Part shown: positions 58,901 through 64,000 of the stretch, piece by piece
Layout of the letters: each line of letters opens with the position of its first letter
How positions within the stretch are numbered: the first letter of the stretch is position 1
From: Flavobacterium lipolyticum
GTDB taxonomy: Bacteria > Bacteroidota > Bacteroidia > Flavobacteriales > Flavobacteriaceae
Assembly (NCBI RefSeq): GCF_020905335.1
Contig: NZ_JAJJMN010000003.1
Location: 234,647-298,646 of the forward strand
Direction: 5' to 3'
DNA: 64,000 bases
Notes under the pieces: model-generated
What the model saw: only the letters and a program-made list of their open reading frames with translations
Database searches by the model: none
What the model was told of the DNA's origin: nothing
Position numbers and translations under genes: made by a program

Positions 58901-61900
58901 GAACAGGAAAAGGTTTTAGTTTCGGTATGGTCAGCTGTATTGAAAAAAGAAGGGATCGGTATCAAGGATAGTTTTTACAATCTTGGTGGAGATTCTATTA
59001 AATCTATTCGGGTAGCCGCCAGATTAAAACAACAGGGGTACAGACTTAAAGTAGAGCATCTGTTAAGCACACCGGTACTGGGAGAGCTGGCAGGGTTAAT
59101 GGAGTTGACCACTCAGGATAGCAATCAAAGTGAAGTGAGCGGTGCTGTTGTGCTGACTCCAATCCAGGAATGGTTTTTCAAATCAGAGGAGATAAAAGCA
59201 CATGAGTACTTCAATCAATCTGTTTTACTGTATAGTAAGGAGGAGTTGGATAGTAGTATACTGGAGAAGAGCATAGAGGATTTGACGAGGCATCACGATG
59301 CCCTTCGTATGGTTTATAAACAGAATCAGGGAGTATGGGAGCAGTTTAATGGAGCTGTGAGCTCCAATCGCTGCATGATTCACTTCTATGACTTAAGAGA
59401 ATCAGAAAATGCTCAGGCTGAGATGGCACAACTAGGCGAAGCCCTGCAATCAAGTATCAACTTGTCTGAAGGTCCATTGTTGAGGGTAGCACATTTCAGG
59501 CTAAAAGACGGAGACCGTTTGGGTCTGATTGTTCATCACCTGGTGGTGGATGGCGTTTCCTGGCGTATACTTTTAGAAGATTTATCGAGCCTGTATTCCG
59601 GTTATAAGAAAGGTGCAAAAACAGCCTTACCGGCAAAGACCGATTCTTTCCAGCGATGGGCTTTGCTTCAAAAGGAATATGCATCAGGCAGCAAACTTGA
59701 AAAGGAGCGTGTTTACTGGCAGCAGGTTTGTGATCATCAGATTGCAGGCTTGGCGCAGGATAAAGTGGTAGAAGAAGGTCGTGCAGCTGTAATTGATTCT
59801 TCGGAATCTTTCGCTCTGGATCAGCATACCACTGGGCTTTTGCAAACCCGTGTTCACGGAGTTTATAACACAGAGATAAACGATGTGTTACTGACAGGTC
59901 TTGGTTTAGCGCTGAAAGAAGTTTTGTCAGCAGCTAGAAGTGTCTTACAGATGGAGGGTCATGGAAGAGAGGAGATCATCGATGGAGTAGATATCAGCAG
60001 AACGGTTGGCTGGTTTACAACGGTTTATCCGTTTGTACTGGATGTATCGGGTTCTGGTAATGAAGTAGCACATTTAGTGGCAGTAAAAGAAGCTTTACGC
60101 CGTTTGCCTAATAAAGGAATTGGTTATGGTATTCTGACCCACTTAAGCCAGGAAAGACTTGAGAGTACACTTGTACCGGAGATTACCTTTAATTATTTGG
60201 GTGATTTTGGTGTAAATGTATCCAATGAGGAAGATTCCTTGTTTGAATATGCCTCAGAGCATATGGGATCAGATACTTCTAAAGAGAATAAAAAGGAAAC
60301 AATCCTTGATGTATCGGGGATGCTGGTAAAGGGGGAACTGGGTATATCGATCCGTTATTCAGGTTTGAGGTATGATGCGGCAACGATTAAAAACCTGGCG
60401 GGATCTTACAAGAAACACCTGAAGTTTTTAATAGAGGAATTGGCTAAAAGCAAAGAGCAGTATCTGACCCCATCGGATTTAACTTTCCAAGGATTGAGCG
60501 GGGCAGAGCTCTTAGAGCTTAACGCAGATAATACACTTGAGGATGTCTATGAGTTATCCCCTCTTCAGGAAGGTATCTACTACCACTGGCTGGCAGAAGA
60601 TTCCAGCTCACTTTTTTTTGAGCAAGTTTCATGCAAGGTACGGGCCAAAGTATTGGATATAGAAAAGTTAAAAGGAGCTTATGATGATTTAACAGCCAGA
60701 CATGCTGTTTTACGCAGTAGTTTCCGTAGTGAATATGCAGGGAGATCTTTGCAAATTGTAAGGAAAGAGGTCCCGAGTAATTTTACTTATCAGAAGCTTG
60801 ATGACGAGGTACAGCTAGAGCTGATCAAGCAACAGGACAGGGAAAGAGGTTTTGATTTGGGCAGTGGTTCTCAGATGCGTCTGCAGGTTGTTGATCTGTC
60901 GCAAGGGGAGTATGAGTTTATCTGGAGCCATCATCATATCCTGATGGACGGTTGGTGTGTAAGTGTGCTTATCAATGACTTTAATGAACTGTTGAGTGCC
61001 GCAATAAAAGGCAGTACAGCTGATTTGTCACCGGTAATACCTTATTCCAATTATATCAATTGGTTGAAAACCATAGACAGAGAACATTCACTTGGTTACT
61101 GGGAGGGTAATCTTAAAGGTTATGCAGCACCGGTAGAGATTCCTTTTAAGACAAGAGCTGTTGGGACTACTTATATCAGATCCAATGAACGTCTTGAAAT
61201 AGGGGGAGCTATGTTTAAGCAAGTAGACACGCTTTGCACCGCTTTAGGTATTACTCACAACACTTTTATACAAGGTGTATGGGGCTATCTATTGTCACGT
61301 TACAACAACACGAGTGATGTGGTGTTTGGGGCTGTGGTATCAGGTCGTCCGGCCGATTTAGCGGGTGTTGAAGATATGATCGGACTGTTTAGTAATACCA
61401 TTCCGGTCAGAGTACAGTATGATGTTGATACTACGGCTGCTGACCTGTTAAAAATGCTGCAAGAGCAATCGATACAAGGTACATCACATCATTATATGAA
61501 CCTGTCGGAGGTTCAGTCACAGAGTGAACCGGGCATGGATCTGATCAATCATATTATAATATTTGAGAACTATGCAGTAAAGGAACTGGAAAACGAAGGG
61601 GTATTCAATAGCCAGAAAGAAGAAGCACTTTCGATAGAAGCAATGGAAGTCATGGACCAAAGTAACTATGATTTTAATATTATAGTTGTTCCATCCGCTT
61701 TTTCGTTAGAGTTAAATATCAGATACAATAGCAATCGTTATGATACAGCATCGCTGAGACAGCTGGTAAACCATATTGATACGGTAATCAAGGCGTTTGT
61801 ACAAAACGCGGATCAGTCTTTAACAGCATTGGATTATGTATCGGAAGAAGAGAAAGATAAACAGTTGTTCACCTTTAATGATACAGCAGTAGCATATCCG

Positions 61901-64000
61901 AAGGACAAGACGATTGTAGACTTGTTTGAAGAACAGGTTGCAAAGACACCGGATAACATCGCCATAGTCTTTGAGAATACAAAACTGACCTACAGGGAGC
62001 TTAATGAGCGATCCAATCAGTTGGCGCATTACCTAATGGATAATTACAACATTCAGCCGGATGATTTGATAGGGATACAATTGGAGCGAAGTGAGTGGAT
62101 GATTGTGGCGATACTGGGGGTATTAAAATCTGGAGGAGCTTATGTTCCTATCGATCCGGAGTACCCATCTTCCAGAAAGGAATATATTGTAAAAGACAGT
62201 GCTATAGCATTGCTGATAACCGAGGCAGGCTTCATCTTTGATATTGATTATTATGAAGGAGAAGTTTTTGCCATTGATGTAGAGTTTGATTCAGAGAATT
62301 ATAGTTCAGAAACAGTATCGAAACGAGATGCATTGGATCATCTTGCCTATGTGATCTACACCTCAGGTTCTACGGGTAATCCCAAAGGAGTGATGGTAGA
62401 ACACGCATCGCTGGCAAATTATCTAACGTGGGGTCAATCAGAATATTCAAATGCTTCATTGCCTTTAAATTTTGGGCTTTTTACGTCTATGTCCTTTGAT
62501 TTAACAGTGACAAGTATCTACTTGCCTTTGATAAGTGGAGGAGTACTAACCATTTTCAGCAATACGTCAGATGTTTCAAGTATAATAAAAGAATACTTTG
62601 AGAGCGAAATAAGTTGTATAAAATTAACTCCTGCCCATATCAGTTTGCTTGGGCAATTTGAGTTAAACAGTAGCAAAGTTCAATTAGCAATAGTTGGAGG
62701 TGAGAAACTTGAAGACAGTCATGTCCAGATACTAAGATCCTTAAATCCTTCAATTAGTATTTATAACGAATACGGTCCGACCGAATCGACGGTTGGATGT
62801 ACGATAAAGGAAATAGGATTTGAAAAGGAATCTATTTTAATAGGATGTCCTATTGCAAACACGCAGATTTATATTTTAAACGAAAAAGAAGAATTACAAG
62901 CTATAGGAGTAGTCGGAGAGATTTGTATAGGCGGTAATGGTTTAGCGCGAGGTTATTTAAATCAGGAAAGATTAAGCCAGGAGAAGTTCATAACAAATCC
63001 TTTTAAAGCAGGAGAACGTCTGTACAAAACAGGCGATTTGGGTCGTTGGCTACCCGATGGTAACATTGAGTTCATAGGCCGAAAAGACGATCAGGTTAAA
63101 ATAAGAGGACACAGGATAGAGCTTGGAGAGATAGAACATGCTTTAGTAAAACATGAAGCTGTAAGCCAGGCAGTTGTTTTAGTCAGAGAGAACGAGTCAG
63201 CAGAGAAAGAACTTGTAGCGTATATTGTTTCTAATATTGAGCAAAATACTAGTGATTTAAAAGCTTATTTAAAACAGTCGTTGCCGGAGTATATGCTTCC
63301 GACGCATTTTGTTCAACTCGAAGCCATCCCATTAACGGCCAATGGTAAAATAGACAAAAAAGCATTACCGAATCCTGAAGGTGCGGGACTATCGAGTGGT
63401 GTTGAATATGTAGCGCCACGAAATGAGCTGGAAGCGAGACTGGTAAAGATTTGGGAAGAAGTACTGAAAAGAGAAAATATTGGGATCAATGATGACTTTT
63501 TTGCATTGGGAGGCCATAGCTTAAAAGCAGTTCGTCTGAGCAATGAGTATCAAAAGGAGTTAGCGGTAAAACTGACTTTAAAAGAGTTGTTCGCCCATAC
63601 CAGTGTAGCTTTGCAGGCAGAACTGATAGTTTCTTCAAAAAGAGAGGAGTTTGTTCCAATAGAAAAGTCAATTGATCAGGCAGGTTATCCGATCTCTGAT
63701 GGACAAAGAAGGTTATGGGCCTTAAGTCAGTTTGAAGGAGGTTCGTCCGCGTATAACATACCGGGAAGCACTTACCTGAAAGGAATCATTGAAATTGAAA
63801 ACATCAGGCAGGCTATTGAGGCTACAATTGATCGCCATGAGATCTTACGAACCGTTTTCAGGGAAGAGGAATCAGGAGAGATCAGGCAATGGATACTTGA
63901 AAGGGAAGATTTAGGATTTACGATCGATTATCAGGACTTTAGAGAAGAAGCTGACAAGCAAGAAAAAGCAGAAGCCTATATCGCAGCCGATTCTTACCGC
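52919..64000 (+). CDS. NRPS-4 (5' part): C, A(Ser)-PCP, C-A(Asn)-PCP-E, C-A(Asn)-PCP, C ... continues
   Basis: The frame from the ATG at 52919 is the same at every domain checked and runs off the right end, so at least 3694 residues are encoded here. C1 (1-440; HHLFSDG, His132-133) is starter-like, as in NRPS-3. A1 (about 443-938) has code DVWHISYIDK, the serine pattern; PCP1 serine is 984. C2 (HHIISDG, His1173) leads to A2 (code DLTKIGEVGK, Asn pattern), PCP2 (GGDS, Ser2026) and an epimerisation domain (HHLVVDG near 2206, FNYLGDFG near its end). The product of module 2 should therefore be D-Asn. C3 (HHHILMDG, near 2671) follows, with A3 (same Asn code), PCP3 (Ser3534) and the start of a further C domain. 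The chain is predicted to begin acyl-Ser-D-Asn-Asn. A third or later part lies beyond the window. Confidence 0.92.
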   Translation, partial: MHKLKINQQEIYFDQLLDSESPHYNIGTYIVIKGDLNIALFKEAVRSSKNVFDVFKYKNFSNHAPFVNLQEEDLSIQITEVDFSSEVWSEELVKKWLQERINTPFDIYAGSLYDFVLIKISHDKYWFSIGCHHLFSDGYGVPYVFLSYIFDKYHALRTGEKKEFCYPSYLEQVEKSTDYLDSKSYESDKEYWRRKFTQSQESILQKRVKTTSFKTDSVQFFFSTEEQQKLRTFCANQEIGLQDFLIAVLAVYYNKVYSQEFFDFSIPIHNRTSHGERITLGLFSKLIPCRLKLENCSLKELFADIKTNQRQDYRHKQFPVSHFNTMLLSESSNLSKPFDISVNYRYFKLNTDESELDLKGFKNDATYSKTPIEFSICDFAEKGEEDLFLEIIFREDYFTNTEVRVLGESLLKIIDQFYIFGSDDIDSIHVLGENEKHKLLFTFNDTTVAYPKDKTIVDLIEEQVAKTPDNIAIVFEDTELTYKELNERSNQLAHYLIENYNIQPDDLIGIQLERSEWMIVSILGVLKSGGAYVPIDPQYPQERIDYIKEDTQCKVCLDEQELSRFKENQERYAKDAETRRSQPENLIYVIYTSGSTGNPKGVMLEHSGLVNRMLWMKRDLEVKEADVFLQKTPVTFDVSVWELFLPLVCGSKLVFAKPEGHKDPVYLEELLESQKISIIHFVPSMLSAALDTIKWDKLECLQHVICSGEALSKRIESSFKAKAPFSSLHNYYGPTEASIDVTAINLSQHPTVGHEVLIGKPVDNTQIYIVNEKNSLQPVGVLGEILIGGDQVARGYLNKEALSQEKFITNPFRAGERLYKTGDLGRWLPDGNIEFIGRKDDQVKIRGHRIELGEIEHALVKHEAVTQAVVVARENESAEKELVAYIVSNVEQNTSDLRVYLKQSLPEYMLPAYFVQLEAIPLTANGKIDRKALPNPDGAGLSSGVAYVAPRNELEEKLVKIWEEVLKRENIGINDDFFALGGHSLKAVRLSNEYQKELGVKLTLREVFVHTSIASQAELIASSKREEFVPIEKSILQASYPISNAQRRVWVLSQFEGGSTAYNMPGSLYLKEGIEIENFKRAIETTIDRHEILRTVFREDESGEIRQWVLEKGDLNFSIDYQDFRKEADKQEKAAAYIEADSYRVFDLAKGPLLRAALLQVEEGEYWFYFNIHHIISDGWSMEVLTKDIFKYYEAYRAGKEPDLKELRIQYKDYSAWQLAQLEQESFKAHREYWLDNLSGELPLLDLPGVKQRPQVKSFNGHGLATYLDKATTAKLKGYVQENGGSLFMGLLASWNVLMYRYTAQQDIIIGTLVAGRDHADLEDQIGFYVNTLALKNEINPQESFDHFYQSVKEHTLKSYNHQMYPFDQLVEGLGLQRDTGRSPIFDISITYHNITENEDLRILDDTLINQVSDNGLLKVKNDIELHFGEVGDYIYFNLIYNVDVYEREMIERLMEHFKHLLNSILSCAEEKISKIDYVLVEEKHKLLFTFNDTVVSYPKDKTIVDLFEEQVAKTPDNIAVVFEDIEFTYKELSERSNQLAHYLRIHYNIQSDDLIVIQLERSEWMIVSILGILKAGGAYVPIDSEYPQERIDYIKEDTHYKVCLDEQELSKFKESRKSYSKALMMTTTKENHLAYVIYTSGSTGNPKGVMVEHASLANYLTWGQSEYSNASLPLNFGLFTSMSFDLTVTSIYLPLISGGVLTIFSNTSDVSSIIKEYFESEISCIKLTPAHISLLGQFELNSSKVQLAIVGGEKLEDSHVQILRSLNPSISIYNEYGPTESTVGCTIKEIGFEKESILIGCPIANTQIYILNEKEELQAIGVVGEICIGGNGLARGYLNQEGLTREKFIINPFRAGERLYKTGDLGRWLPDGNIEFIGRKDDQVKIRGHRIELGEIEYALVKHEAVSQVVVLARENESAEKELVAYIVSNVEQNASDLRAYLKQSLPEYMLPTHFVQLEAIPLTANGKIDKKALPNPEAMGLSSGVEYVAPVTEQEKVLVSVWSAVLKKEGIGIKDSFYNLGGDSIKSIRVAARLKQQGYRLKVEHLLSTPVLGELAGLMELTTQDSNQSEVSGAVVLTPIQEWFFKSEEIKAHEYFNQSVLLYSKEELDSSILEKSIEDLTRHHDALRMVYKQNQGVWEQFNGAVSSNRCMIHFYDLRESENAQAEMAQLGEALQSSINLSEGPLLRVAHFRLKDGDRLGLIVHHLVVDGVSWRILLEDLSSLYSGYKKGAKTALPAKTDSFQRWALLQKEYASGSKLEKERVYWQQVCDHQIAGLAQDKVVEEGRAAVIDSSESFALDQHTTGLLQTRVHGVYNTEINDVLLTGLGLALKEVLSAARSVLQMEGHGREEIIDGVDISRTVGWFTTVYPFVLDVSGSGNEVAHLVAVKEALRRLPNKGIGYGILTHLSQERLESTLVPEITFNYLGDFGVNVSNEEDSLFEYASEHMGSDTSKENKKETILDVSGMLVKGELGISIRYSGLRYDAATIKNLAGSYKKHLKFLIEELAKSKEQYLTPSDLTFQGLSGAELLELNADNTLEDVYELSPLQEGIYYHWLAEDSSSLFFEQVSCKVRAKVLDIEKLKGAYDDLTARHAVLRSSFRSEYAGRSLQIVRKEVPSNFTYQKLDDEVQLELIKQQDRERGFDLGSGSQMRLQVVDLSQGEYEFIWSHHHILMDGWCVSVLINDFNELLSAAIKGSTADLSPVIPYSNYINWLKTIDREHSLGYWEGNLKGYAAPVEIPFKTRAVGTTYIRSNERLEIGGAMFKQVDTLCTALGITHNTFIQGVWGYLLSRYNNTSDVVFGAVVSGRPADLAGVEDMIGLFSNTIPVRVQYDVDTTAADLLKMLQEQSIQGTSHHYMNLSEVQSQSEPGMDLINHIIIFENYAVKELENEGVFNSQKEEALSIEAMEVMDQSNYDFNIIVVPSAFSLELNIRYNSNRYDTASLRQLVNHIDTVIKAFVQNADQSLTALDYVSEEEKDKQLFTFNDTAVAYPKDKTIVDLFEEQVAKTPDNIAIVFENTKLTYRELNERSNQLAHYLMDNYNIQPDDLIGIQLERSEWMIVAILGVLKSGGAYVPIDPEYPSSRKEYIVKDSAIALLITEAGFIFDIDYYEGEVFAIDVEFDSENYSSETVSKRDALDHLAYVIYTSGSTGNPKGVMVEHASLANYLTWGQSEYSNASLPLNFGLFTSMSFDLTVTSIYLPLISGGVLTIFSNTSDVSSIIKEYFESEISCIKLTPAHISLLGQFELNSSKVQLAIVGGEKLEDSHVQILRSLNPSISIYNEYGPTESTVGCTIKEIGFEKESILIGCPIANTQIYILNEKEELQAIGVVGEICIGGNGLARGYLNQERLSQEKFITNPFKAGERLYKTGDLGRWLPDGNIEFIGRKDDQVKIRGHRIELGEIEHALVKHEAVSQAVVLVRENESAEKELVAYIVSNIEQNTSDLKAYLKQSLPEYMLPTHFVQLEAIPLTANGKIDKKALPNPEGAGLSSGVEYVAPRNELEARLVKIWEEVLKRENIGINDDFFALGGHSLKAVRLSNEYQKELAVKLTLKELFAHTSVALQAELIVSSKREEFVPIEKSIDQAGYPISDGQRRLWALSQFEGGSSAYNIPGSTYLKGIIEIENIRQAIEATIDRHEILRTVFREEESGEIRQWILEREDLGFTIDYQDFREEADKQEKAEAYIAADSYR
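57821..58448 (+). repeat. Asn-type A-domain core, copy 1
   Basis: About 630 bp from just before motif A3 to just after motif A6 of A2 in NRPS-4. It is matched, with only a few single-base differences, 4,524 bp further on. DNA before it in the two modules is quite different, so this is a swapped or converted specificity core. Confidence 0.9.
62345..62972 (+). repeat. Asn-type A-domain core, copy 2
   Basis: Second copy of the block at 57821-58448. The upstream segment (between motifs A2 and A3) is not shared: it reads LLITEAGFIFDIDYYEGE here versus a CLDEQELSKFKES type there. The C-terminal A/PCP part of this module resembles module 1 instead. Confidence 0.9.

Noticed and set aside
52919..64000. 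A prodrug (acyl-D-Asn leader) type synthetase
   Set aside because: D-Asn is predicted only at position 2, after Ser, and no D-asparaginyl peptidase gene is seen in the window, so the known prodrug pattern is not met.
1..64000. Insertion sequences, CRISPR, tRNA or rRNA genes
   Set aside because: No transposase or integrase motif, no short regularly spaced repeats and no tRNA-like cloverleaf was found while reading; the long repeats are explained by NRPS module duplication.

Overview
The window is AT-rich DNA from a Bacteroidota bacterium, most likely a Flavobacterium-like member of the Flavobacteriaceae. The evidence is a FecR/STN-TonB signalling pair, a type IX secretion C-terminal sorting domain, many SpII lipoproteins ending their signal at Ser-Cys, starts preceded by A-rich leaders instead of Shine-Dalgarno sites, and TAnnTTTG-like promoter boxes. 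No rRNA, tRNA, CRISPR array, transposase or integrase was seen.

Layout. (1) 1-9183 is a surface-nutrition/signalling locus: the end of a FecR anti-sigma factor, an STN-type TonB-dependent receptor, a large lipoprotein, a T9SS cargo protein, a small lipoprotein, an S41 peptidase lipoprotein and a small unknown ORF. It is closed by a bidirectional terminator. (2) 9352-10926 (minus strand) holds two diverged paralogues of an unrecognised family of about 225 residues, separated by a strong imperfect hairpin. (3) 11768-44574 is the main biosynthetic cluster. It contains NRPS-1, an amidinotransferase, a lysine-2,3-aminomutase-type radical SAM enzyme, NRPS-2 with a terminal thioesterase, a carbamoyltransferase, a methyltransferase, an SbnA/SbnB pair for 2,3-diaminopropionate (Dap), and NRPS-3. 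(4) 44762-52317 holds an AraC regulator, an outer-membrane protein, a DUF2141 protein, a complete DevBCA/MacB-type ABC efflux system with its TolC partner, and a membrane-anchored unknown. (5) 52919 to the window end is the first 11 kb of a second, independent NRPS predicted to start Ser, D-Asn, Asn.

How the genes may work together (inference). NRPS-3 starts with a full, starter-like C domain, activates glycine and ends in a C domain with no A domain. NRPS-1 starts with only the C-terminal half of a C domain, is predicted to use Tyr-like, Ala-like and Ala-like residues, and again ends in a bare C domain. NRPS-2 starts with a half C domain, has three modules (the second with a methyltransferase inside its A domain) and ends in a thioesterase. 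The matching ends suggest the order NRPS-3, NRPS-1, NRPS-2 and a seven-residue product. The accessory enzymes supply a guanidino beta-amino acid, Dap and a carbamoyl group. That is the same set of chemical parts found in TAN-1057 (beta-homoarginine, N-methyl-Dap, amidinourea), an antibiotic reported from a gliding member of the Bacteroidota. I therefore propose a TAN-1057-like warhead built into, or released from, a longer peptide.

Evolution is visible in the sequence. NRPS-1 carries a near-perfect 3,099 bp tandem module duplication. The second NRPS carries nearly identical Asn-type A-domain cores in two otherwise different modules.
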